64,000 bases of DNA from Absidia repens (GCA_002105175.1 MCGE01000042.1:186001-250000), one strand, 5' to 3'. Positions 22,990 to 34,272 are shown, numbered from the stretch's first letter. Translations and numbers: made by a program. Notes: generated by a model from the letters alone, not told the origin.

Positions 22990-25088
22990 TTATAGCGAGG
23001 GATTTTCCAGAACCATGTTATTCATTGATGAAGCATCGCCATGTTGGGCATGGTGGTGTTTTTGAGGTGCAGAGAAACCGCCCATAGGGAAGGGAGGATG
23101 TGCCTGTGGCTGCAGTGGTGGTGGGCGAGTATCAAAGAACCCCTCTTTGGTTGATGTTGAAGGGGTTGGCGTGGTGGTGCTTTGGGAAGCCCGAGTGGTG
23201 GAATAGACAAATAACGGATTCTGGTTCGGGGTTGGTGCCATGGAAGTGTCATGCGGAGGATTTGTTGTTGTGGTGGTATCCATGACGGGTCGATAGCCTT
23301 GTTGAAGGATCCCCAGGGGCAGTTGTTGTCTTGAAGGAGTTGATGAAGAATGGGTAGATGAAGACGATGATGAAGATGGTGGGGGCGACGAGGAAGGTGG
23401 TGGTGGTGATTGAGACGATAGTGGTTGAGGTAAGAGAGAAGAATGATCCAAAAACGTCATATCATTGGACTGGCTGCTATCATAATGGGGGTGGAATGAC
23501 GAATAAGTTGGATGTAATGACATTCCTCCTGAGCTGTTGTTACTGCTATTGCTATTGCTAGTATCATCAACGAATGGTTGAGACGATTGATAAGAGGTTC
23601 CGGGGAGATAAAATGATGGTGTACTTGTGGCGGTCGCTGTAGAGCCAGCATTGGATGGCCGATATTGAAGTTGGTCCGAGGAGGAGGGCATGGAATTCCC
23701 GTGTTGTTGAAAGGCGGAAGCGACTGACGAAACGGACGAAGAGCTGGGTGATTCCAAGTCATAAAAAGAACGCTGATTGAAGGATATAGATTGTGGATGA
23801 GGACTATCCGATGACGATTCGATCATGGTGGATGGTGAAGACAATGCATCAGAAAACGACAGACGATGATGTAATTGGAGAGGCGGTGGTTGTTGTTGTT
23901 GCTGCTGTCGCTGCTGTTGCTGCTGTTGCTGCTGATGCTGCTGATGCTGCTGTTGTTGCTGTTGTTGCTGTTGTTGCTGTTGTTGCTGTTGCTGCTGTTG
24001 CTGCTGTTGCTGTTGCTGTGGCGGGAATGATAATGAGCGTGTGTGGTGTGGTCGAACGTATAGTTTGAATGAAGGCACATGTACCATATGGGTGCCTTTG
24101 GGTGGCAGACTTGGCGGATCATCAAAAGTACATTTCCGTTTCCTTGATTCGCCTTCATTCACTGGATTGTCCCATTTTACCATTTTGGCCGATGAGGAAG
24201 AGGAAGAGCAAAGGGAGTGTGACGTGGTATCATTGGAGAAGGAGGCTGATTTTCGTGGCACAGTAGGATGATGATCAGGAGTGTCCATAGAGATGTGATC
24301 CAAGTGTAAATCCACCAAGGATGAAACCGCGTCAGAGGGAAGTCGAGCCAATTGTGCGTAGTGGTCAAAGAGTCTTGTCAAGTTGACCTCGACATGGCCA
24401 AACCACTCGTCGCTGGATGACGCTGCCACCACCGAACATAGTTGAGCTGATAAGAGCAAAAGTCGTCGTACCCGGTCGATGACTTCACGTTGTTTGATGC
24501 GTTTGCGTTCTTCCGTTAGGCGATTGTAAAACCGTCGTTCATTCCATGTAATATCAGGAAAGCGTCGTTTGACCAGTTCTCGGATGTCGTGAGTCTGCAA
24601 GTGTTGTTGCTGTTGTCGAGCCAGTTGGATGATGTAGTCGTTGACTTGTGCCGGCCATGCCTTGACCATTTCCTTTGGGTTCATCATTTCATGGTTGTGT
24701 TCATATGCTGTTGCACTGGTTGACTTCCTGAATTCCCACCGTCCCTGACTGGTTTCTGATAATACCACGCGCCATCGACAATCGCAACGTTTGGACGGCC
24801 GCTTCCGCTGTGGCACGGGTTTCGGTTTGCGCAATGAATCAGGTAAACCTTCACGAGAGCAATACACGTAGATATTCTAACAATAATAATTTTGAATTTA
24901 AAAAGGAAAAACAGTGAGATCGTTGTTTCCGGTTACTGACATCCTATACCTCTTTGTCTTACCTTATTTGCACTGGCCTCTTGTTTGACAGTGAAACCAA
25001 ATTCTGCACATGCATGACGACAGAATTCAACCGCCGAGTGGCTATTAGAGAATGATTGTGACAGCAATTGTTCATAAAGAGGTTCCAT
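22990..25088 (-). CDS. FAR1-type DNA-binding protein, probable transcription factor
   Basis: Exons: complement(join(22990..24876, 24963..25088)), 670 residues. The first exon encodes MEPLYEQLLSQ and the start of a FAR1/WRKY-GCM1-like zinc fold. Candidate ligands are Cys in AVEFCRHAC, Cys in YVYCSREG, the CDC of SKRCDCRW, and the HNH of YEHNHEM, in the order C-C-C-H expected for this fold. A basic helical region (TEERKRIKQREVIDRVRRLL) follows. The rest is low complexity: poly-Gln at about residues 329-371, then Ser/Pro/Thr-rich stretches typical of activation domains. FAR1-type proteins derive from Mutator-like transposases and often serve as regulators. No transposase catalytic domain is present, so this is read as a host factor. 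Target genes are unknown. Confidence 0.82.
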
Positions 25089-26662
25089 CTATAAATATAT
25101 ACATATAGAGAATAACAAAAAAAAAAAAGAAGTAAGTATATACAAGCTTTTCAATCACGTGTTTTTATTTTGTCATTGTTAAACTAACATACGGCTTCAC
25201 GGCTACCAGACAATAAATTTGGTTGGGACTTGGATTTAGTAAGTTCGTGCTCGACCATATTATGTTGCATTTATTGGTTAATTTTGCGGTTGACAATGTT
25301 GATTCAATGGTAAGATATAGTTTGGAATGGGAATGGGTTCTGATTTGGTGCAAGATCCTAATCCATCAAAGAAGGGATGTAATAGATTGAAGGTTTAAGG
25401 TTTGAGAGTTCAAGTGAAAAAAGAAAGGAGAGAGAGGAAATGTGAAATAAACAAATTCAGATAAAAAAAAAATATAGGAGAAAGAAGGTTAAAAAATGAA
25501 AAGAAGATTCGATGATTTTTATATCGAGTGTTGTGAGCCTGGACATTAAAAAAAAAAAAAAAGGAGGATGAAAAAGTAAATTTATTAACCTCTAACCCAA
25601 GAAATCATCATATTAAAAATGTAGAAATGAGAATCCTCTGGATTACTTTGAAATATTCTAAATATTCCAATGTTTGAGAAGGAAGTGTCAAAGGGTTGGA
25701 TCTTGGCAGTGAGGAATGCAGGGCCATCATGGCTTAGACCTATTATAGTGACAATAGCAAAATAGTGAGCGTGTGATTAAAATCAAGGAGAGAAAGTACA
25801 TTTTATTAATGTGCCTATGGTACCGTACTTCCAAGTCAATGACAGTGCAGTACTGTACTGAACGAATGTCCATCAAACTGTAAATGATATGACATCTTTC
25901 TCCTCAATGTGAAATGTCCAATGACCCAGTTTGTTTATTCCTGTAGTATGGTAACCTCCTAATTATTTTTGAGTTTCATATCTCACTCCAAGCTGTTCCG
26001 TTTTTAATCCGTGAGTATGCACAGTACTATTTAATATGATCTGACACTCTTTGTAACTTTGTTAATTTTAATATAGCACTAGAGCCCCATCATAATATAT
26101 ATTGCCTCGTTCTTTATTAATTTTATTTTGGGAAAGGCATCTCACTGTATGAGACAAGTTTAGCAAAAAAAAAAAAAAAAAAAAAGGCCAATGAAAAACT
26201 GGCACATTTCCAATTTTGGTAAATGGTTGGTATTTTCTCGGTCAACACGTCATCTTGATCTATCAGTCATTGATCAAATTGAAATACGAAATCAAACCTG
26301 AACCGTACCTCACTATTGTATCCCACTTGATAATTACTATTACTTAGATAGCATAGTCTCTTACAGTGTCAACCATACCTCACATCCCAGACAGGCCAAT
26401 ACTTTTCAGCCACCTATGTATTACATATGTAAAACACGGCATTTTGCCAACAAATGATACATAAATATATAACAGAAGCTTCAGGGCATTCGTCAATTCA
26501 ATATCATAAGCCACACGCTCCAACTCAATTGAAGATCATCTTTTTAAAACACTTATAAGATAGTCACATACAGTATTGATATCATAAAAAGAATCCAGTA
26601 TCATGTAATCAAATCTGATTTATTGTATATAAAAATGAGGAGTAGTGATTGGATAATAATAG
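25089..26662. other. Intergenic, no gene seen
   Basis: Upstream region of the FAR1-type gene followed by AT-rich DNA. It contains A runs at about 25550-25563 and 26165-26185. A 62-codon reverse ORF at 25165-25353 lacks family features. I found no tRNA-like structure. Confidence 0.4.
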
Positions 26663-27080
26663 CTAATAATGATAATAATGATAATAATAGTAGTAACTAG
26701 AATATCGTACAACAACCGATGAAATCCAAAAAATGCCATCCTGATCCACCGAACCAAAAAATAGATCAACCACTCCATGCGTTTGATTGGCATCGCAGCT
26801 TGTGCAGTTGATATCATGAAAACCATGTGCATCAGCAGTACCAGCCACCAAACATAACCCATCCAAGTTTAGCAAACATCCGTAAAAAAAAAAGCATCAT
26901 TTCAACCTAGTATTGGGGCCATCCACTAGTTTCATGCATTCAATCAATGAGTACCATTTGGGCCGTCTAGAGATTTCATGCGGGTTGTCGTCTGATTCAG
27001 GTACTAATATGCGGAGAATCTAACCTACAAACAATCAGTCAGCAGCACAAATCGCATCACCCCACACAATCATTTCTTTT
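26663..27080 (-). pseudogene. Possible decayed protein-coding remnant
   Basis: One reverse frame stays protein-like for about 140 codons but contains three in-frame stops (TGA, TAG, TGA). Visible segments are VPESDDNPHEISRRPKWYSL, LIECMKLVDGPNT and CLVAGTADAHGFHDINCTSC, then VVDLFFGSVDQDGIFWISS. It ends in a Tyr/His run (TAT/CAT microsatellite), and an AATAAA follows on the minus strand. I do not recognise the family. It could be a decayed gene, or a gene whose introns I have not placed. Confidence 0.35.
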
Positions 27081-27838
27081 TTGTATACTCTGAAGGTTGA
27101 TGTCATATTACCCTTTCGAAAGTTTTGATCACCGGAAACACATCAGCGTGCATATATATATATATATATATCATAAACAAGGAAAAGTTGTCACGTACAT
27201 GAGGCATAGTTTTCGTTTTATATTTTTATTTATTTTACCTTTTCAAGTCATACACTTCAAGGCGTTTCAAAACAGCCGAAAGCGAGCCTCTATGTCCATA
27301 ACTCGCGCGGTAGACTGTATTCTCCTACTTGTAGCACATTGCCGTACAGAGGAATCCCCTAAGTTCAAAGTACATGCCGATCTACACCTCAGGAAAGTGA
27401 AGAAATATATCTTTATTTCTACTGCTCAACTAGTTTCTATTTTGTTTTTGTTTTTGTTCTGTCGCGGAGATAGTGTTTTGTTGTTCAATAGGGAATGTTG
27501 AATTGAAAGGAAAAGAAAAATGAATTTTTTGATCAAGAAAATCTCAAACAATAAAAAGCGGTGTTTCAAACCAGAGGTGTGTTTTCTCGTATATCGTACG
27601 TAAAAGCTACTTCGGCTCATATCGAGCGAAGTAATGAGAAGTGGCTCCTATCTATTCCCACCTCTTGGTGAGTTTGGTATCAATTATTGTTATATCGTGA
27701 CAAAAGTCTAATTTTTGACAACAAAGGGCAATTTGCCTATAAATCGACCCAGAGAATTGGAACCAAGATTGTGGTTTTTAAGAATGATTCCTTCTCGTTC
27801 GATTATCTAAGACTAATTAGAAAGATGACTTCCCCTCC

Positions 27839-27873
<35 letters not shown>

Positions 27874-28210
27874 CTGTCATTCCCCTTGATGATCAATTAA
27901 GAAAGTACGATGCATGACTAACTCCTTCCTCCTTTATCTTCTTTCGGCTACAGCGGTTTAAAACTGCGCCCTCATAAAAGCGGCTCATGCATGTCATGGA
28001 TGTATAAACTGTGATATGCCCCCATTGTCAGTCTGTTCACTGTAATAGTACTTTAACGGATTGACCTCAGCGGCGTTTTTTATTTATTCCCTGTACAAAC
28101 AAAATTAAAAGTACCTCATTCAAACATGAATTATGACACAGTACTTTTCCATAACGTGATGTGCAATAAGAAATTTTCTCTGTTTTAAAAGACAAGCATA
28201 TTTTATTCAA

Positions 28211-28241
<31 letters not shown>

Positions 28242-28665
28242 GACAATTAAATTAAATCGTGTAATCTAGTGTTAGTACTATGACTACTGTCTATAAGTGA
28301 GGCGATAGGGGCTGTGCGTGAGTAAATATGGGTTGCATATGGGGGTGGGGTATCTTTTTATATAATAACCATACTGTAAGATTAATTAGTCCGATCAAAA
28401 AGGAGATGATAAGCAATTTCACTATAAGTGACAAACTATCCTACAGTGAAGACGGTAACCTAAACTAAGCCGAGCTACTGCAACTTGAGTAGCAAAGGCA
28501 CCAAACAAATAGAGCAACCATATTTCAGATGTTAAATCGTGGTGCCTGCTGCCTTGAGGAGAGCCCCACTATGTTGATAATGTTCTACGTTGTTGAGAAG
28601 TGGGTGTACCTTTTTTATACCCATCAGAAAAAGTGAAAGCCCTTACTGAGTGAAAGACAGAAATA
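27081..28665. other. Intergenic, low complexity
   Basis: Contains an (AT)n tract near 27150-27170, a run of 30 T at 27842-27871 and a longer (AT)n tract near 28210-28238. Both strands at 27240-27410 have short protein-like ORFs, but none has a recognised domain and they contradict one another, so no gene is called. Confidence 0.4.
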
Positions 28666-29200
28666 TTTGAAATCCCGACCACGTGAAGCATTTTATTTTC
28701 TCCCTGCTGTCTTTAATTTTTCGGCTCTCTTTTCTCTTTGAGTACTTTTTTTTTCCCTTCACCATTCAACTTCTTTGGGATTAAGGTGATCTTAGATTAG
28801 CATCAGAACTAGTTTAGAGGGGGTTTCAGCTCAGGGATTACAAGATGCATGGGGAAACCCTTTCGTTTTGGATTCAGAATTTGGGACCACCATTAGTTGA
28901 CTTTTTCAAGTCATCACTAGCGTAGTTTAGTATTAGTTTGGTATAGTCTGTATGTACAACTGAATAAAACATCCCTTTCATTATAGTCTCGTCTACCACT
29001 TGAACACTTTGTTTAGTTTAGTGTTTGTTTGTCATAGTCTGTATTTACATCTGAACAAACTATATCTCTTTTTGCTTCAAACAGATCATGTCCCGTCAAT
29101 CTTTCTCAGATCTTACACAATGGATTCCTTTTTATTTTCACCTCATTAGGTTAGTTTTGAAAGTTGTTATGCTTCAATAACAATGGACTATTAGCTTGAA
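28666..29200 (+). repeat. Dispersed CACGTG-headed repeat, copy C
   Basis: The head is TTTGAAATCCCGACCACGTG at 28666-28685. A pyrimidine-rich tract follows, then core GGGATTACAAGATGCATGG near 28836-28854. An AATAAA module lies near 28963, and there is a second partial unit near 29083 (ATGTCCCGTCAATCTTTCTC). The right end at about 29200 rests on similarity to copy I. Confidence 0.72.
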
Positions 29201-29660
29201 CAGTACAGTGTAGTACTTAATTGATATATAAATATACTAATTTGAATGGTACGCTTCATATATATGTACATGACACTAAATTTCTATATACAATATCAAA
29301 TCGGAAACGGCAATATAATTTTATATTGTGTTTCACTAAAGGTGCCATCCTTTGGGTATGGGAATAACAGTATAGTTGTTACATAATACAGTAGTTGCAA
29401 TGTAGTTTTTATTAGAGTGTATCCCTGCCACTATGTTTATTCAGTACACACATACACACATACACACATACGCACATAACAACAAATTAATAGACTATAC
29501 GTTGTTGAGTTGTACAATAACGGCGTTACTTCAACCACCCCGGTTTTATTCAATTCATCAATAAAAAAAAATAAAAAAAATATAAAAAAATATAAAAAAA
29601 GCTAACAACAAAATAATCTACGTATAATTATCCTAACTATGGTCGGCAGTACTTGCTCAT
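29201..29660. other. Intergenic: 3' side of the coproporphyrinogen oxidase gene
   Basis: Contains an (ACACACAT)n microsatellite at about 29448-29475 and A-rich DNA. A minus-strand poly(A) signal (TTTATT on the plus strand near 29545) fits the 3' end of the gene that stops at 29661. Confidence 0.45.
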
Positions 29661-31223
29661 CTAATCCAAAGGAATCCAATCGACAGGGTTTTTCAGCACT
29701 TCTTCCAAGTTTTCTTCTTCCGAACCGGGCTCGACGTGATTCATATATTCCCAACGAGCAGTCAAGGGCAGGGACATTAGGATAGCTTCGATTCTAGCGC
29801 CAGGAGTTTGCAGCCCAAACTTTGTTCCACGATCCCATACCAAGTTGAATTCGACATAACGGCCACGGCGGATTTGTTGCCATTCCTTCATTTCGGGTGT
29901 GAATTTCATATGCATGCGTTTCTTGACAATGGGCAAGTACGACTGGCTAAAACGGTTTCCCATTTCCCTGACAAAACCAAACACCTCATCTGCTGGCTTG
30001 TCATCTAGATCGTCAAAGAAGATACCACCAATGCCACGGGATTCGCCACGGTGTTTGTTGTAAAAGTACTTGTCGCACCACTGCTTGAAGTTGGAGTAGT
30101 ATTTGTTGTCATATTTGTCACAACCATCCTTGAGGACCTGGTGGAAATGGATACAATCGTCTTCAAATAGATAGCTAGGGGTCAGGTCCGAGCCACCTCC
30201 AAACCACCACATTTTAGGGCTGCCGTCGTCGTTCTCGATTTCAAAGTAGCGATAGTTCATGTGCACCGTTGGGGCATTGGGGTTGTGTGGATGAATGACA
30301 AGTGAGATGCCCGCCGCAAAGAAAGGTACCGGTCCGTCCGCCGAGATGTCCTTCCCCCGATCATGTCGCATTTGTTCCACCGCGGCCTTGGGAAGTTGTC
30401 CGTACACCACCGAGATCCCCACACCAGCCTTTTCAAACACATCGCCATTCTGAAGGACACACGTAATACCTTCACCGCCTTCTTGTCGCTGCCATGTCGT
30501 CCGGCTGAATTGCTTGCCATCCAGTTGCTCAATTTCATTCACAATACGGTTTTGAAGTCCCTTGACAAACGCCTCCATTCGTAGTCGCATCGGATCACTG
30601 TCAGTAATGGGCCCTTCGGTGCGCTAGAAAACAAAAGAGCATGAGTCATTCCAATTCGAAAAATGTACTTTTTTTGCTCTTACTGTTTTTGCTGCTTTAC
30701 CCGTTGTTTGTCATCCTTCGCAGCATCACAATAAGCCTAGTTGCCATCATAAAGGTTAGAACGATTGAGTTTTCTTTTCTGTATTAACCCCAAATCCAGC
30801 ATAAATATATATGTATATAGTGGATAGCATACCTCGTTTGCAAAGTATACAGAAGCCAAAGCAGTGGACGTGATGGCGGCGGTAGCAGCATAAAAACCGT
30901 ACTTTGAATGTCTAAAGGATTGATATGCACCAGCAGCTTGTGCAGTGGAGTATAAACGAGGGTATCTAAAAAAAAAAAAAAATTGGTGTTCCATTTTCAG
31001 GCATAGATAAGACACTTACACACTAATAGTACGAGCGAGCAAAGCACGACTAGAAGACCTTACTATATAAAGTGGAGGAAAGTGAGTACAGATTGTTTGT
31101 TTTGATGATCGCAACGCATGTCAAAAGTGTGTTTGTAGCCACAGTCAAATATAAAGGGGCAAATGGACGCATACAGGTCTACTTACAGGAGGAAGCTGGT
31201 CGAAGGGAGCGTGCCAGTAACAT
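29661..31223 (-). CDS. HEM13: Coproporphyrinogen III oxidase (oxygen-dependent) with mitochondrial leader
   Basis: Exons: complement(join(29661..30623, 30701..30736, 30833..30965, 31020..31062, 31187..31223)), 403 residues, in frame. The enzyme oxidatively decarboxylates coproporphyrinogen III to protoporphyrinogen IX in haem synthesis. Family signatures are clear: GGEGITCVLQ, GVGISVVYG, FFAAGISLVIHP, PTVHMNYRYFE, WWFGGGSDLTP, RGIGGIFFDDLD and GRYVEFNLVWDRGTKFGL. The first three exons encode an Arg/Ser-rich, acid-free presequence (MLLARSLRPASS onward). A hydrophobic segment (YAATAAITSTALASVYFA) follows it. This is a bipartite signal like that of animal CPOX, which sits in the mitochondrial intermembrane space; baker's yeast Hem13 lacks it and is cytosolic. 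Catalytic core length is normal. Confidence 0.95.
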
Positions 31224-31424
31224 GAGAGTGGAATGATAATAATAGGACTAAAAAATAGAAATAAAATAAAAAAGAAAAAATAAAGAATATAAAAAAGAAT
31301 ATATATATAAAAAAGACCAGAATAAAAGGTTATGGGAAGAGAAGAAAAAAAAGAACGCAGCGCGGCGTTTGAATCCGGTTTTATTCCAAAAACGTTATAG
31401 TGTCGAAAATGACGAGGGTACAGA
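31224..31424. other. Intergenic: upstream of coproporphyrinogen oxidase
   Basis: A-rich promoter-side sequence of the minus-strand gene. On the minus strand it also holds AATAAA near 31380, about 45 bp beyond the end of the reverse ORF that stops at 31425. Confidence 0.4.
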
Positions 31425-31860
31425 TCATGCTGCTATCACTAAGTCATGTATTAAAATATATACGCCAAACGAAGGAAACGCCTCGGGTGCAGGATTGAAT
31501 ATTTCTTGATGCATTGACGTCTCGTTGCCGCAATTGGTACTAAAACCAACGACACTGCGCAACTTTATGTTCGGTGTTCTTTGTATGAATATCTGCAATG
31601 ATCCTCGTTCCACAAGCTGAGTACACCGTTTTGGCCCGTCTTCATTCACATTTACATACAGAGACAGCGCTGTCTTTGGGCTTGCGTCATAGCTTTGCGG
31701 AACGCCATCACCAGGCGTATCGGTGTAGTTGTTCAAAAGATCGGTCGGAATAAGCAATGTGATTGCTGTCTGTCCAAGTCGCCACTTTGTTGCTGAGTAT
31801 CGTTATTCACCAAAGATGACCAACGTCTTCCTCCATTGGATCCGTACTCATTTAAAGAGG
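31425..31860 (-). CDS. Possible small gene or remnant, unknown protein
   Basis: A 110-codon reverse open frame (31425-31757, no ATG at its start) has ordinary protein composition: SYDASPKTALSLYVNVNE, GPKRCTQLVERGSLQIF and VVGFSTNCGNETSMHQEIF are visible. The same frame continues upstream through one TAA (about 31786) as protein-like sequence to about 31840. An AATAAA lies about 45 bp past the stop. One spliced reading from an ATG near 31842 (MSTDPMEEDVGHL) into this frame is formally possible, but its acceptor lacks a pyrimidine tract. I do not recognise a family. It could be a real short gene, a decayed one, or chance. Confidence 0.3.
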
Positions 31861-31946
31861 GAGAGGAAATCAAACAAAAAAGAAGACCTAAAAGAAAACC
31901 CAAGAAACTCTCCCACCATCTGTCTGAATCTTATTTAGCATTGATT

Positions 31947-31977
<31 letters not shown>

Positions 31978-32241
31978 TAGGTACCAGATTAGATCGCTGC
32001 AGATCCAGTAAATTAATCAGGAAAAAATGTAAAACAGACGATGAATGTAGAAGATGCAGATAGTATTTATTGATGGGACAAATAATCTGATGTTTCTTAA
32101 AGAAGGAGGAATGGGTATGATCTAAACTCTGTCCTTCTTTTTAAAAACAAAGTGTGGAATATAAACTAAGGAAGAGGTACTATAACTATGCTTTGGTCTT
32201 GAGCAAATAATGAAATGTTTTCGCTAAAAATATCTAATTTC
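31861..32241. other. Intergenic
   Basis: Contains a run of 27 A at 31951-31977. A TTTATT near 32067 fits a minus-strand poly(A) signal for the gene that stops at 32242. No gene seen. Confidence 0.4.
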
Positions 32242-33024
32242 TTAATCACCAACCCGCCGATAAGAGTTTCCTAAATCCATAAGATGCCACCGGTGCCATT
32301 CTTGAAAGACGTGTTTTACTCCAACATCATTGCCCTTGTGTGTGCGTTCATATAACACCATATCCCAAGGAGCCGCCGTCACTGCCAACGAAGAAGCCGC
32401 GGATTGGAATTCATGCAAGTGTTGGATAATATCTTGTTTCATTGATTCTATCCCAGGTCCATGACTCCATTGTAGCCAATCATTGGCTTCCTTCATCGTT
32501 GCCATGGGCTCGTCCCAGTAAGCCAAACTGATATGATCCATCCGCTTGGGTCGTATCCGCCGAAACTTTTGCTGTTGCTGCTGCTGTTGCCGTGATCCAT
32601 CGCCGTCACTACTGTAATGCTTGTTGATATGGTCTGCACACTCTGCCAATAGGAGCTGGTAATCGTCAGGAACGGTAACAGGTAGGAGCAAATGCTTCGT
32701 CGAATAAAGGGAATCATGAGTATCGTTGTGTGGGTGTGGAGTTGATACAATGATGGGCTTCAAATCGATGTTTGGTAATTGACAATGTGCTGAAGAACGT
32801 TGCTGTTGTTTTTCCGATGAGAGTATTTGACTATAAGTATCAGTAATGAATGCCACGTCGGCTTGAGTGTCCACAGTGAAGAAGCCAGTGACACTGACAT
32901 GAATGGGGTATTTAAGGGCAGTAGATGGATGGTAACTAGAAGCTATATTTGATAAAATAGAGTCAAGACATTGTCGTAATGGCGTGTTTCTAGTAGGTTC
33001 AAGATAAAGGATGAGTTCACGCAT
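32242..33024 (-). CDS. 2H-phosphoesterase-superfamily-like protein
   Basis: A single uninterrupted frame of 260 residues. The ATG at 33024 is preferred because the sequence upstream turns into hydrophobic, unrelated residues, while MRELILYLEP begins the globular fold. Two H-x-S motifs sit at the spacing typical of 2H enzymes: IHVSVTG with His42 and MDHISLAY with His164. The C-terminal segment (PWDMVLYERTHKG, HVFQEWHRWHL) supplies the last strand. Members of this superfamily cleave or make 2',3'-cyclic phosphodiester bonds in nucleotides and RNA ends; the substrate here cannot be read from sequence. A short Gln run (about residue 150) is a CAG/CAA repeat. No signal peptide, so probably cytosolic or nuclear. 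Intronless, unlike most neighbours. Confidence 0.75.
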   Translation of the reverse strand: MRELILYLEPTRNTPLRQCLDSILSNIASSYHPSTALKYPIHVSVTGFFTVDTQADVAFITDTYSQILSSEKQQQRSSAHCQLPNIDLKPIIVSTPHPHNDTHDSLYSTKHLLLPVTVPDDYQLLLAECADHINKHYSSDGDGSRQQQQQQQKFRRIRPKRMDHISLAYWDEPMATMKEANDWLQWSHGPGIESMKQDIIQHLHEFQSAASSLAVTAAPWDMVLYERTHKGNDVGVKHVFQEWHRWHLMDLGNSYRRVGD

Positions 33025-33779
33025 GGGCCACCCTTTTTTCTTTTTAACAAGAAAGGTCAAAGGAAAAATCTCCCCAAACACAAAAAATATGACATTCAAA
33101 CACCGTGCAATTGACATTCCGAATGAGTTTATAAACTTTCGAAAATACAGAGGCATGATCATACGTTGTAGTGTCGTTAAAGCTATCATATTCTATAATC
33201 AGACAAAAGTGATCAAATAAAGCAAAGAGCTTTTAGAAAAAAATGAGTCGCTTTTTTTTTGTCTTTGTCTTCGTTACCTTCAAGCGGTGTTTTTGGATCA
33301 TGTAGGGTTCAAAAGATGTATAGAGCCATTCCACAATATCAACAATGTACTGGGGCAAAAAAAAAAAAAAAAAGAAACACCCCCATCGATTTTATATTTT
33401 TTTAAAATTTGACAGAAATTATCAAATCGCTCCAACCAGTTGCCCAATTGACTTTAATTCTTATAAATGAAAGACAATGAAAAGACAAATATGTTTATAC
33501 TGGTCGCTAGTCTGTTTAAAACCGCCGTTTTTAGTATATTAAGGAGCAAGTCAAACTCCTAGCCAAAAATATAAATTATAAATCCAATCATTTTTTCCCC
33601 TAGTACCGTCGTCAGGGAAGTCATAAATACTGGAAAAACATAGAAAAAGCAATAAAACCGGCCAATGAAATACTGCCCAGGCATAACCCAAACCAGCAAC
33701 GCACATCAAGACCACTACAAGTAATCTACTCGAGGTAGCAAGGGTGAGACTATTGCGGAACTGAAGAATGGTCAACACT
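33025..33779. other. Intergenic
   Basis: Upstream of the 2H-type gene and AT-rich. It contains a run of about 16 A at 33358-33373. A reverse ORF at 33551-33778 (75 codons, hydrophobic) has no family features. No gene called. Confidence 0.4.
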
Positions 33780-34272
33780 TATATAAGTAATAATTGCAGG
33801 AAAGGGTCTAATATACTCAACAAGGTATATGAAAGATTGTAAATGGATATGTTTTATTGAAATATAACAATAGTAAACATTAATCTAAAGAGGCAATGGT
33901 AAAAAGAGATCTATTGTATAAAACACATGAGAGAGACTAATGGGGGATTTTTTATTGAAATATGTAAGAAGATACATATCTTTATTCAGATATAGATACA
34001 AATTATGGATAAAATTAACACTAAATCAAGCCAATGAAGACTCCAAAAAGCCAGCAGACGGCAATCCTAAATCCTGAATCCAAAATGAATGGGTTTTCCC
34101 GTACATCTTGTTATCCCTGTTCTGAAAACCCCTCTAAGCTAGTCTTGATACTAATCTAAGTTACCGTAGACTCATTGAAGTTGAATGATGAAGAGAAAAA
34201 AGTCGAGAAAAAAGAAAATGAGAGGGAAAAGAAAAGAGCGAAAATAAATATTCACGTGGGCGGGATTTGAAG
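33780..34272 (-). repeat. Dispersed CACGTG-headed repeat, copy D
   Basis: The reverse-oriented head reads TTCACGTGGGCGGGATTTGA on the plus strand at 34251-34270. The core on the plus strand is TGAATGGGTTTTCCCGTACA near 34087-34106, more diverged than elsewhere. TTTTATTGAAATAT modules lie near 33851 and 33953. The left end is approximate. Confidence 0.7.

Noticed and set aside
23793..24158. Alanine/valine-rich forward and Ser/Asn-rich reverse ORFs at the CAG repeat
   Set aside because: Out-of-frame readings of the poly-Gln codons of the FAR1-type protein.
27097..27501. Forward ORF of 134 codons
   Set aside because: It runs through an (AT)n tract and hydrophobic low-complexity ends. The middle 45 codons look protein-like, but the opposite strand looks equally good, so neither can be supported.
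29448..29475. Short CRISPR-like or direct-repeat array
   Set aside because: It is a simple ACACACAT microsatellite without spacers; the genome is eukaryotic.
31729..31938. Forward ORF of 69 codons near the unknown reverse ORF
   Set aside because: Composition is poor and it overlaps the better reverse frame.
33025..33189. N-terminal extension of the 2H-like protein to 33189
   Set aside because: The extension is hydrophobic and unrelated to the fold; MRELILYLEP at 33024 gives a normal first strand.
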